Program-made: the position numbers and the translations under genes
The notes under the pieces: model-generated
Databases searched by the model: none
Told to the model about the DNA's origin: nothing
Seen by the model: the letters and a program-made list of their open reading frames with translations, nothing else
NCBI RefSeq assembly: GCF_030317145.1
Contig: NZ_JASZYE010000001.1
Coordinates: 434,001-498,000, forward strand
Length of the DNA stretch: 64,000 nucleotides
Direction: 5' to 3'
Origin: Variovorax flavidus
Lineage (GTDB): Bacteria > Pseudomonadota > Gammaproteobacteria > Burkholderiales > Burkholderiaceae_C
Part shown: positions 35,210-43,873 of the stretch, one piece after another
Numbering within the stretch: position 1 is the stretch's first letter
Layout: every line of letters starts with the position of its first letter

Positions 35210-36911
35210 CCTTTCTCCCGCGACCGGGATCGCGATCGACCCCGTCACGTTGGCCGTGCTGCGCGGCCGACTCGAACAGGTGGCCGACGAGATGGACGCG
35301 ACGCTCTACCGCAGCGCGTTCAATCCCATCATTGCCGAGGCGCACGACGCCTGCCACGGCCTTTACGACGCCGCGAGCGGCGATACGCTGGTGCAGGGCA
35401 AGTCCGGCCTGCCGGTGTTCGTGGGCGCCATGGCCTTTGCGGTGCGCGCGACCGTCCAGGCCGCCGGGCCGCGCGGCGGCATGCACGACGGCGACATCTG
35501 GATCAGCAACGACGCCTACGACGGCGGCACGCACGCCAACGACTTCAAGCTGGTGCGTCCCTTCTTCCGCAACGGCAAGCTCTATTGCTACATGGCGTCC
35601 GCCGCGCACTGGCACGACGTGGGAGGAGCGGTGCCCGGCAACTACAACCCCGCCGCGACCGAATGCTGGCAGGAGGCCGTGCAGATCCCGCCGGTGCGCA
35701 TCGTGCGCGACGGCGTGCTCGACCCCGACGTGCTCGCCATCCTTCAGGCCAACACGCGCCTTCCGGACAGCCTGTGGGGCGATCTCAACGGACAACTCGC
35801 GGCGCTGGAACTGGGTGCGAAGCGGTTGAACGGCCTGCTCGACGAATACGGAGACGACCTGGTGCTCCAGGCCCTGGGCGAACTCCGCAGCCGGGCGCTT
35901 CGGCTGATGCGTTCGCACATCGCCTCGCTGCCCGATGGCCGCTACAGCTTCGAGGATGTGCTCGACAACGACGGCATCACGAACGAGCCGCTGACCATCG
36001 CGCTCGACATGACCGTCGCAGGCGATCGCCTGCTGCTGGACTTCTCCCGCACCTCGCCGCAGTGCGCCGGCCCGGTGAACATTTCGCGCGCCACGGCCGT
36101 CGCGGCCTGCTACGTTGCACTCAAGCACCTGTTCCCCGACGTGCCTGCCAACGCCGGCGTGCTCGACGCAGTCGACTTCGAGATTCCCGACCGGCTTGTG
36201 ATCAGTTGCGAGCGTCCGCGGCCCGTCGGCGGCTACACCGAGACCATCCTTCGAATGATCGACGTGATCTTCAGCGCGGCCGCCAAGGCCGATCCGACGC
36301 GCGCCGTCGCGCAGGCCTACGGCACCATCAATGCGCTGTCGATCGCAGGCCACCGCAGCGACAAGGGCCGCGAAGGCCAGCGCTGGGTGATGTTCAGCTT
36401 CTTCGGCGGCGGTCACGGCGGGCATTCGGGGGGTGACGGTCTCTCGCATGGCAATGCGCCGATCTCGACCGCCACGATCCCGCCGCTCGAGATCCTCGAG
36501 GCTGCATACCCGGTGCGCTTCACCGAATGGTCGCTGCGCGCCGACTCGGGCGGCGATGGTCAGTTTCGCGGAGGGCTGGGCGCCGTCTACGAGATCGAAC
36601 TGCTGGAGAAGGACGCCGAGGTGTTCGTCTTCGGCGAGCGCGGCACCTCGCCGCCCAAGGGCATCGCAGGCGGCGGCTCGGGCGCAGTCAACGTCTTCCG
36701 CTACGAGAGCGAAGGCGCATGGCATGAACCGCCGATGGTCTCGAAGATGCGCGGCATCCAGCTTGCGCGCGGGGAAAGAGTGCGGCTCGAAACCCCCGGC
36801 GGCGGCGGCTGGGGCAACGCCGCGGAGCGCCATCCCGAACAGCGCGAACAAGACCGTGCCATGGGCTACGTGACGGCCGGCATCGACCCCAGGAAGAAAG
36901 CGTCCGCATGA
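35202..36911 (+). CDS. Hydantoinase/oxoprolinase family subunit B
   Basis: 569 residues. IDPVTLAVLRGRLEQVADEMDATLYRSAFNPIIAEAHDACHGLYD and HDGDIWISNDAYDGGTHANDFKLVRPFF are characteristic HyuB sequences, and the C-terminal GGSGAVNVFRY and LETPGGGGWG are conserved. HyuB pairs with HyuA to open hydantoin, oxoproline or related lactam rings using ATP, or to carboxylate ketones. The ATG at 35202 follows GGAAG. It is coupled to HyuA by ATGA. Confidence 0.9.
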   Translation: MSDLSPATGIAIDPVTLAVLRGRLEQVADEMDATLYRSAFNPIIAEAHDACHGLYDAASGDTLVQGKSGLPVFVGAMAFAVRATVQAAGPRGGMHDGDIWISNDAYDGGTHANDFKLVRPFFRNGKLYCYMASAAHWHDVGGAVPGNYNPAATECWQEAVQIPPVRIVRDGVLDPDVLAILQANTRLPDSLWGDLNGQLAALELGAKRLNGLLDEYGDDLVLQALGELRSRALRLMRSHIASLPDGRYSFEDVLDNDGITNEPLTIALDMTVAGDRLLLDFSRTSPQCAGPVNISRATAVAACYVALKHLFPDVPANAGVLDAVDFEIPDRLVISCERPRPVGGYTETILRMIDVIFSAAAKADPTRAVAQAYGTINALSIAGHRSDKGREGQRWVMFSFFGGGHGGHSGGDGLSHGNAPISTATIPPLEILEAAYPVRFTEWSLRADSGGDGQFRGGLGAVYEIELLEKDAEVFVFGERGTSPPKGIAGGGSGAVNVFRYESEGAWHEPPMVSKMRGIQLARGERVRLETPGGGGWGNAAERHPEQREQDRAMGYVTAGIDPRKKASA

Positions 36912-38962
36912 CACCGATCGGCAAATCACTCGTCGTCGGCGTCGACGTCGGCGGCACCTTCACCGACCTTTTCGTGCTCGATGAAGCGAGCGGCACGGCG
37001 CGCATCGTCAAGGTTCCCTCGACGCGCGGCGAGGAAGCGCGCGGCTTCATGAACGGCGTGGCGCGCGTGGCGGACTCGGCCGCGGCGATCGCGACCATCG
37101 TGCACGGCACCACGGTCGGCACCAATGCGCTGCTCGAACGCAAGGTGGCGCGCACCGGCATCATCACGACGCGCGGCTTTCGCGACGTGCTGGAGATGCG
37201 CCGGCGCGACCGCCCGCAGACCTGGGGCCTGCGCGGCAGCTTCGTCCCGGTCGTGCCGCGCGATCTGCGCCGCGAGGTGGACGAGCGCGTGCTGGCCGAT
37301 GGGACCCTGCACACGCCCGTGAACCTCGACCAGGTGCGCGCCGAAGCGCGCTCGCTGCTGGCGGAGGGCTGTGAGGCGGTGTGCGTTTTCTTCATCAACA
37401 CCTACGCCAATGCCCAGAACGAGCGGCTTGCCGCCGCGGCGGTGCGAGAGATCTGGCCCAACGCGCACGTGACCTCCGCGAGCGAGGTGTTGCCCGAGAT
37501 CCGCGAATTCGAGCGCTGCTCGACGGCCACGCTCAATGCGGCGCTGCAGCCGGTAGTGGGCGGCTATCTCCATCGCCTCGAATCCGATCTGCGCGGACAG
37601 GGCTTTGACGGCGAACTGCTGGTGGTGCAAAGCAACGGCGGCGTCATGTCGCGCCAGACGGCCAGCGACCTGCCGGTGCGCACGGCGCTCTCGGGCCCGG
37701 CGGCGGGCGTGATCGCGTGCGCGGCCATCGCGCGTGCTGCGGGCTTCCCCAACGCGATCACCGGCGACATGGGCGGCACCTCCTTCGATGTGTCGCTGGT
37801 CGCGAATGGCGAGGCCGCGTTGGCCGCGCAGACCGCGATCGAATTCGGCATGGTGATCCGCTCGCCGATGATCCAGATCGAGACCATCGGCGCCGGCGGC
37901 GGCTCGATTGCCTCGGTGGATGCGAGCGGCATGCTGCAGGTGGGGCCTGAATCGGCCGGCAGCGTGCCGGGGCCGGCATGCTACGGACGCGGCAACATGC
38001 GGCCGACGGTGACGGATGCGAACGTGCTGCTCGGCCGCATCGCCGCGGACCGCCCCCTGGGCGGCGGACTGCTGGCAGCGCTGGACGCCGGGAAATCGCG
38101 CCAGGCCATCGAGGAACACGTGGCACGGCCGCTCGGCCTGGACGTGCACGCCGCGGCCGAGGCCATCCTGACGGTCGCCAATGCGCGCATGGCGGGCGCC
38201 ATCCGGCTCGTGTCGATCGAACGCGGCCACGATCCGCGCCGCTTCGCCTATATGCCCTTCGGCGGCGGCGGGGCGCTGCACGTGTGCGCAATGATGCGCG
38301 AGGTCGGCGTGGCCACGGGCATCGTCCCGCGTTATCCGGGCGTCACTTCGGCGCTGGGCTGCGTGATCGCCGACATGCGCCACGACGCGGTGCAGACGAT
38401 CAACCGGCCGCTGGCCGATCTCGACGTGCGCGACCTGCAAGGACGCATCGACGAGCTGGCCGCCAGTTGCCAGCAACGCCTGGACTCTTCGGGCGTGCGC
38501 TTCGACGAGGTGCGCGAGGTGGTCGCGCTTGACATGCTCTATGCGGGCCAGACCCACACCTTGCCGGTGCTGCTGCCCGATGCACGCAGCGCACCGCTGA
38601 CGAGCGACTCCATCCGCGGTGCATTCGAGGCGAGCTACACGGCCGCCTTCGGGCGCGTGCTCGAAGGCATCCCGATCCGCGTGATGAACCTGCGCTATGC
38701 ACGCATCGGCGTGCGGCCGAAGTTCGACCTGGCCGTGCTCGCGCCGGAAGGCACAGGCAGCATCGAGCCGCTGGGCACGCAGCGCGTGTTCCATCAAGGG
38801 CAGTGGCACGAGGCCGTGCGCCATGCGCGACTCGATCTTCCGGTCGCGGCGCGGATCGACGGTCCGGCCATCCTCGAACAGGCCGACACCACGGTGTGGC
38901 TGGAACCGGGATTTCACGCCGTGGTCGACGCCCACGGCAATCTGCTGGTGAGGCTTTCATGA
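36908..38962 (+). CDS. Hydantoinase/oxoprolinase family subunit A
   Basis: 684 residues. VVGVDVGGTFTDLFVLDEASG is the nucleotide-binding start of the HyuA family, followed by IVHGTTVGTNALLERKVARTGIITTRGFRDVLEMRRRDR and NAITGDMGGTSFDVSLVANGE, with MPFGGGGALHVCAMMRE later. It hydrolyses ATP to activate the ring bond. The target compound cannot be read from sequence: oxoproline, N-methylhydantoin, caprolactam and ketones are all used by relatives. Confidence 0.92.
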   Translation: MTPIGKSLVVGVDVGGTFTDLFVLDEASGTARIVKVPSTRGEEARGFMNGVARVADSAAAIATIVHGTTVGTNALLERKVARTGIITTRGFRDVLEMRRRDRPQTWGLRGSFVPVVPRDLRREVDERVLADGTLHTPVNLDQVRAEARSLLAEGCEAVCVFFINTYANAQNERLAAAAVREIWPNAHVTSASEVLPEIREFERCSTATLNAALQPVVGGYLHRLESDLRGQGFDGELLVVQSNGGVMSRQTASDLPVRTALSGPAAGVIACAAIARAAGFPNAITGDMGGTSFDVSLVANGEAALAAQTAIEFGMVIRSPMIQIETIGAGGGSIASVDASGMLQVGPESAGSVPGPACYGRGNMRPTVTDANVLLGRIAADRPLGGGLLAALDAGKSRQAIEEHVARPLGLDVHAAAEAILTVANARMAGAIRLVSIERGHDPRRFAYMPFGGGGALHVCAMMREVGVATGIVPRYPGVTSALGCVIADMRHDAVQTINRPLADLDVRDLQGRIDELAASCQQRLDSSGVRFDEVREVVALDMLYAGQTHTLPVLLPDARSAPLTSDSIRGAFEASYTAAFGRVLEGIPIRVMNLRYARIGVRPKFDLAVLAPEGTGSIEPLGTQRVFHQGQWHEAVRHARLDLPVAARIDGPAILEQADTTVWLEPGFHAVVDAHGNLLVRLS

Positions 38963-39573
38963 GCGACGGCGCGAAGACTGTGGGCCCCCGGACGGCGCTG
39001 GTTGTCATCGACCTGCAGAACGACTTTCTCCATCCCGACGGCGCCTATGCCCGCGGCGGCGACAGCAACCCGCCCGCGCTCCTGCTGCCGGCCCGCGTGG
39101 CCGCGGTGGCGCGCGCATTGAAGAGGGCGGGCGGCATGGTCGTCGCCAGCCAGTTCACGCTGTGGCCGGACGCAGCGGGCGAGCCGATGGTGTCGCCGCA
39201 TCTCCACGCGCTGCGGCCTTACCTGGCCAAGGGCGACTTTGCGCCGGGCAGCTGGGGCCAGGCGAACGTCGATGAACTTGCAGGCCTGATCGACCTGACG
39301 GTCAGCAAGGTCGCGTATTCGGCCTTCTTCAACACGCAGCTCGACTGGGTGCTGCGACGCGCGGGCATCGACACCGTGGCCGTGTGCGGCATCGTCACCA
39401 ACGGCGGCGTCGCCAGCACCGTGCGCGATGCGCACATGCGCGACTACCGCACGCTGGTGCTGGCGGACGGCTGTGCAGCCTTTGGCGAGGAGCGGCACCG
39501 GACCTCGCTGGCTGACATGTGCAACGTGGCCGAGGTCACGGAATGCGCCGCTTTCATCGGGACGCTGGCATGA
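38959..39573 (+). CDS. Isochorismatase-like hydrolase lacking the nucleophilic cysteine
   Basis: 204 residues, with the isochorismatase fold: ALVVIDLQNDF (Asp18), TVSKVAYSAFFNTQLDWVLRRAG (Lys117) and AVCGIVTNGGVASTVRDAHMRDY. In cysteine hydrolases such as nicotinamidase and maleamate amidase, the nucleophile precedes the Val of this last motif; here that position is Gly150. PhzD and EntB also lack the Cys and split vinyl ethers or act as carriers. So it is probably not a standard amidase. It is ATGA-coupled to HyuA and the flavoprotein. Confidence 0.87.
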   Translation: MSDGAKTVGPRTALVVIDLQNDFLHPDGAYARGGDSNPPALLLPARVAAVARALKRAGGMVVASQFTLWPDAAGEPMVSPHLHALRPYLAKGDFAPGSWGQANVDELAGLIDLTVSKVAYSAFFNTQLDWVLRRAGIDTVAVCGIVTNGGVASTVRDAHMRDYRTLVLADGCAAFGEERHRTSLADMCNVAEVTECAAFIGTLA

Positions 39574-41015
39574 CGACGAAAGCAGTTCCCCTCAAGGCGA
39601 ACGGATTGCAGCGCGGCATCCGGCGTACATCGCACGTCGACGCCGAAGTGCACGTGGGTGTGGCGATCGTCGGCGGCGGTGCGTGCGGACTCACCGCCGC
39701 CTTGATGCTGGCCGATGCCGGCGTCGAGTGCGTGGTGCTCGAACGGGATGCCGTGCCGGGCGGCTCGACCGCGCTGTCGTCGGGCTTCATTCCCGCGCCG
39801 GGCACGCGCGTGCAGCACGCCCATGGCGTGACCGACGACAGCCCTTCGCGCTTCGCCGCCGACATCCAGACCAAGGCGCACGGGCGTGCGGCGCCGGCGC
39901 TGGCTGCGGCGTATGCCGCATCGATCGGCCCCGCACTCGATGCCCTGCAGGCCCGGCACGGGCTGGAGTGGATTCTTCTCGACGGCTTTCTGTACCCGGG
40001 GCACAGCGTTCATCGCATGCATGCGCTGGCGTCGAAGACGGGCGCCGCCCTGATGGCGAGCCTCCAGGCGGCCGTGGAGGCCGCAGGCATCCCGGTGCTG
40101 ACGCAGGCCGTGGTCGACACGCTGGTACTCGACGCCGAGGACCGGGTGATCGGCATCGACTACCAGCGGCCGGATGGCCGCCGCGAGTCGCTGGCGTGCG
40201 AGGCGCTGCTGCTGGCCTGCAATGGCTTCGGCGGCAACCCCGCGATGGTGCGCGCGCTGTTGCCCGACATGGCAGAGGCTGCTTTCGGCGGACACGTCGG
40301 CAACGACGGCAGCGCGATCCTCTGGGGCGAGGCGCTGGGCGCCCGCCTGCGCGATCTCGGTGGCTACCAGGGGCATGGCTCCTGGGTCACGCCGCAGGGG
40401 GCGTTGATGTCGTGGGCCGTGATGATGGAAGGCGGCGCGCAGATCAACCGCGCAGGGCGACGTTTTCACGACGAGACACAGGGCTATTCGGAGGCGGCGG
40501 TGCAAGTGCTGGCGCAGCCGGGCGGCATCGCATGGAACGTGTTCGACACACCGCTGCTTGCGCTGGCGCGAGGCTTCCCCGATTTCTGCGAGGCCGAGGC
40601 GGCCGGTGCGCTGCGCCGGTGCGAGACGGTGGCGGAACTGGCGGCATGCATCGCCTGCGACGAGGCAGAGCTGCGTCGCACGCTGGACGGATTGCGCGAC
40701 GGGACTGTGCAGCCCGATGGTCGCGTGTTCACTCGCGGACTCGATGCCCCTTACTTTGCGGTGAAGGTCACGGGCGCACTGTTCCACACCCAGGGCGGGC
40801 TCGACACGACGTCCGACATGCGCGTTCTGCGCGAGGACGGCAGACCTTTTGCCAACCTGCTCGCAGCCGGCGGTGCCGCGGGCGGCGTGTCGGGCAACGC
40901 CGTGTGGGGCTATCTCTCGGGCAACGGCCTGCTGAGCGCGGTGGCCGGTGGCTACATCGCCGCGCGCACAGCCGCCGCGCTGATCCATCCCATGAAAGCA
41001 ACCCATGCCGAATGA
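39570..41015 (+). CDS. FAD-dependent oxidoreductase (fumarate reductase / ketosteroid dehydrogenase-like)
   Basis: 481 residues. The FAD fold VAIVGGGACGLTAALMLADAG and GGSTALSSGFIPAPGTR are followed by a capping domain and a C-terminal YFAVKVTGALFHTQGGLDTT and LLAAGGAAGGVSGNAVWGYLSGNGLLSAVAGGY, as in FAD_binding_2 flavoproteins. These add or remove hydrogen across a C=C next to a carbonyl. In this operon it may reduce or form an unsaturated acid or imide. The ATG at 39570 overlaps the upstream stop; no signal peptide, so cytoplasmic. Confidence 0.87.
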   Translation: MTTKAVPLKANGLQRGIRRTSHVDAEVHVGVAIVGGGACGLTAALMLADAGVECVVLERDAVPGGSTALSSGFIPAPGTRVQHAHGVTDDSPSRFAADIQTKAHGRAAPALAAAYAASIGPALDALQARHGLEWILLDGFLYPGHSVHRMHALASKTGAALMASLQAAVEAAGIPVLTQAVVDTLVLDAEDRVIGIDYQRPDGRRESLACEALLLACNGFGGNPAMVRALLPDMAEAAFGGHVGNDGSAILWGEALGARLRDLGGYQGHGSWVTPQGALMSWAVMMEGGAQINRAGRRFHDETQGYSEAAVQVLAQPGGIAWNVFDTPLLALARGFPDFCEAEAAGALRRCETVAELAACIACDEAELRRTLDGLRDGTVQPDGRVFTRGLDAPYFAVKVTGALFHTQGGLDTTSDMRVLREDGRPFANLLAAGGAAGGVSGNAVWGYLSGNGLLSAVAGGYIAARTAAALIHPMKATHAE

Positions 41016-41868
41016 GACATTCAAGACACGCCTGTCGTCGACCGACATCGTGCTGGCGCCGGGGGTGTACGACGCGCTGAGCGCGCTGGTCGCGGAGCAG
41101 GCCGGCTTCGAGGCGTTGTACCTCTCGGGCGCGTCGATCGCGTACACGCGGCTGGGCCGGTCGGACATCGGCCTCACCACCTTCACCGAAGTGGCCGACA
41201 CCCTGGCGCGGATCACCGAGCGCGTGAGCCTGCCGGTGATCGTCGATGCCGACACCGGCTTCGGCAACGCACTGAACACCCAGCGCACCGTGCGCGGCTT
41301 CGAACGTGCGGGCGCGGCCATGGTGCAGATCGAGGACCAGACCTTTCCCAAGCGCTGCGGCCATCTCGACGGCAAGGCAGTAGTGCAGGAGCACGAAATG
41401 GTCGGCAAGCTCAAGGCTGCGCTGGATGCGCGCGCGTCGGGCGAGACGTTGATCCTCGCCCGGACAGATGCCGTCGCGGTCGAAGGGCTCGACGCAGCGC
41501 TCGACCGCGCCGAAGCCTACGTGGACTGCGGCGTGGACGCGCTCTTTATCGAGGCCCTGCGCTCGCCCGAGCAGATGGACGTGGCGTGCCGGCGCTTCGC
41601 GCACCGCGTGCCGCTCCTGGCAAATATGGTGGAAGGCGGGAAGACGCCGATCCAGGATGCGGATGCGCTGCAGGCCCACGGCTTCCGCATCGCCATCTTC
41701 CCGGGCGGTACCGCGCGCGCAGTGGTGCACACGCTGCAGGGCTACTACGCCAGCCTGCACCGGCACCGCACGACGCAACCGTGGCGCTCGCAGATGCTGG
41801 ACTTCGACGCCCTCAACGAAGTCATCGGCACGCCGGAGCTGATGCGGACGGGGCGGAAGTACGAATAA
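41005..41868 (+). CDS. Isocitrate lyase / PEP mutase family C-C lyase
   Basis: 287 residues. The metal-binding DADTGFG is at 81-87, and the catalytic loop KRCGH with Cys118 is at 116-120. This loop is that of methylisocitrate, isocitrate and dimethylmalate lyases, and not of PEP mutase, which lacks the Cys. The enzyme should cleave a 2-hydroxy-dicarboxylate to pyruvate or glyoxylate plus another acid. As the last operon gene it overlaps the flavoprotein by 11 bases. It fits as the step after the aconitase-like hydration. Confidence 0.9.
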   Translation: MPNETFKTRLSSTDIVLAPGVYDALSALVAEQAGFEALYLSGASIAYTRLGRSDIGLTTFTEVADTLARITERVSLPVIVDADTGFGNALNTQRTVRGFERAGAAMVQIEDQTFPKRCGHLDGKAVVQEHEMVGKLKAALDARASGETLILARTDAVAVEGLDAALDRAEAYVDCGVDALFIEALRSPEQMDVACRRFAHRVPLLANMVEGGKTPIQDADALQAHGFRIAIFPGGTARAVVHTLQGYYASLHRHRTTQPWRSQMLDFDALNEVIGTPELMRTGRKYE

Positions 41869-41880
41869 GGCGGGGCCCGG

Positions 41881-42975
41881 TCAACCCCGTCGCAGCAATC
41901 GTCTCAACGTGGTCTTGATGGGGTTGCTGCCGAAGATCAGCCGCGAATAGGACACGAACCAGGCGCGCGGAAGGACCACGCTGCCGTAGTAGTAGACGCG
42001 GTGCTGTCGAGGCGCATTGCGGGTGTCCGGGTGCTTCAGAACCTTCAGCAGCAACTGGAGATCCTTTCCCGCGCCGGACAACCAGCGCTCGAGAAAGGTC
42101 AGCCAGAGGTAGCCGCCCTGATCGTCGAGCGGCCGCCAGAGGGAGGCCGCACCGGGGCTGATCTTCTCGAGCTGCGTGCGCAACCAGCGATCGAAGCGGC
42201 TGGCGCGGTTGCGCGTAGCCTTGACCTGATCCAGCGACACCATCGATCCCGCCGTCGCAGAACTGCCGTGCACCCGGTAGCGCGTCAGCGGCTCCGGAAT
42301 CCATGCGGCCGCACTGAGGAAGGTCGCGGCAGTGCAAAGCTGCAAGTCCTGGTACATCAGCCGGTCGCTGTCCAGCGGGCCGATCGCTGCCAGCACCTCC
42401 TTGCGAAACGCCAGCGCGGAGGTCAGCGAAAGCACCGGGCTCGATGCCGCATGGAGCGCCTCGGCAGCAAGCCAGCCCTCGGGGCCCTTGCCGGCGGGAT
42501 AGTAGGGCGCCATTCCCAGGTCGGGGCGCGTGTCCGAAAACCGCGTCATCAGGTGGTGGACCCATCCTGGGTGGTGCCCGTCCACGAGCCTTCGAAATGC
42601 GGCCAGCACCATCTCGATGCGCTGGGGCACCATGGTGTCGTCCGCATCGAGCAGAACCACCACATCGCCGGAGCACGCAGCGAGCGCGGCATTCGTCGCA
42701 GAACAGATGCCGCCATTGGCCTGGTGGATCGCCCGGATGACCGGAAAGCGCGCCGCATAGCCGTCGAGCACCTCGGCCGAGTTGTCCGTCGAGCCGTCGT
42801 TCACGACGACGATTTCGTCCGCGGGGACGGTCTGCGCGAGGCAGCTGTCCAGGCATTCGGGAAGGAAGCGGCCGTAGTTGAAGCAGATGATGGCCACGCT
42901 CACGCTCGGCTTTGGCGGAAGCGCGGTCATCGTCAACGGCTCGATCGCAATCTCGGCTGGCGTGTCATCTACCAT
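41881..42975 (-). CDS. Family 2 glycosyltransferase
   Basis: 364 residues with a GT-A domain: SVAIICFNYGRFLPECLDSCLAQTVPADEIVVVNDGSTDNS, LDADDTMVP (metal site), and MYQDLQL. About 130 residues follow after the catalytic part. It likely transfers a sugar to a surface polymer. The ATG at 42975 has GAAGG 8 bases upstream; another in-frame ATG at 43035 would add 20 residues. It lies alone, convergent to the preceding operon. Confidence 0.88.
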   Translation of the reverse strand: MVDDTPAEIAIEPLTMTALPPKPSVSVAIICFNYGRFLPECLDSCLAQTVPADEIVVVNDGSTDNSAEVLDGYAARFPVIRAIHQANGGICSATNAALAACSGDVVVLLDADDTMVPQRIEMVLAAFRRLVDGHHPGWVHHLMTRFSDTRPDLGMAPYYPAGKGPEGWLAAEALHAASSPVLSLTSALAFRKEVLAAIGPLDSDRLMYQDLQLCTAATFLSAAAWIPEPLTRYRVHGSSATAGSMVSLDQVKATRNRASRFDRWLRTQLEKISPGAASLWRPLDDQGGYLWLTFLERWLSGAGKDLQLLLKVLKHPDTRNAPRQHRVYYYGSVVLPRAWFVSYSRLIFGSNPIKTTLRRLLRRG

Positions 42976-43191
42976 CTTTGCAGCCTTCAAGTGACGGATT
43001 CGTAGGCTAAGCAGCAAGCGTGCCGTCGTGACCATCAGATCCGGCGTGATTCTGGCAAGGCGCTCCCCGGCAGCTTCGTCATCGAGTCACGACGAATCGC
43101 GTCAGAACTGGCCGACGGCACCGTGACGAAGCTTACGAATGGCCGGCTGACTTGAAGCCGACCGGATGCGCGACCGCATACAGTCGGGGGC

Positions 43192-43860
43192 ATGCTTTTT
43201 TCCCGATCCCCTTTCTGTCGCGCGGCGCTCGGCCTCGCCTGTTGTGCCTTGACTGTTGCGCTGGTCGGTTGCGCGTCCAAGCCGACCCCGGCGTCGTCGG
43301 CTCCATCCAAGGCGTCGTCGCCGACTTCATCGAAGGCGGACTCGCCAGCTGAACCGAAGACGAGCAGCAAGCCTTCGACAACAAAGAAGGCTGCGAAGGG
43401 TGGCTCCCGCGCCAAGCCCGCAGACCCCCAGCCGGCAGCGGTGGCAAAGGCAGACCGGAACTTTCTCCGGCCTGCGGGCGGCACGGTCATCGCACGCTTC
43501 GACGGGCGCGGCAACAAGGGCGTGGACTTCGCCGGATCGAAGGGCGACCCCGTGCACGCCGCCCGCGACGGCAAGGTCGTCTACTCGGCCGTCGGGCCCC
43601 GCGGCTACGGACAACTCATCATGATCAAGCACGATGCAGCCTATGTGACCGCCTACGCGCACAACAGCCAGCTGCTGGTGAAGGAAGGGCAGTCCGTCAA
43701 GCGGGGCCAGGTGATCGCTCGCATGGGCGACACGGAGGCCAACCGCGTCAAGCTGCATTTCGAATTGCGAAAGAACGGCAATGCGGTGGACCCGGCGCTC
43801 TACTTCGAATCGGCCGACACTGCGGCGAACCCGGCACGGGACCCGCGCAACGAGCAGTGA
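43192..43860 (+). CDS. NlpD-like M23 (LytM) domain lipoprotein
   Basis: 222 residues. VALVGC at about 22-27 is a lipobox, followed by a Ser/Lys/Pro-rich linker (about 28-90) and a LytM domain: GRGNKGVDFAGSKGDPVHAARDGKVVYSAV, YAHNSQLLVKEGQSVKRGQ and HFELRKNG. In active M23 peptidases the first zinc ligand is H in H-x3-D; here it is NKGVD, as in NlpD/EnvC, which only activate amidases. No LysM domain is visible, unlike NlpD. Expected role: control of septal peptidoglycan splitting. Confidence 0.87.
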   Translation: MLFSRSPFCRAALGLACCALTVALVGCASKPTPASSAPSKASSPTSSKADSPAEPKTSSKPSTTKKAAKGGSRAKPADPQPAAVAKADRNFLRPAGGTVIARFDGRGNKGVDFAGSKGDPVHAARDGKVVYSAVGPRGYGQLIMIKHDAAYVTAYAHNSQLLVKEGQSVKRGQVIARMGDTEANRVKLHFELRKNGNAVDPALYFESADTAANPARDPRNEQ

Positions 43861-43873
43861 TCTGGCCTTCGCT

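Noticed and set aside
36926..38935. 669-codon antisense open frame over hyuA
   Set aside because: Same GC-driven effect; His/Arg/Gln-rich with no motif, while the sense strand is a textbook HyuA.
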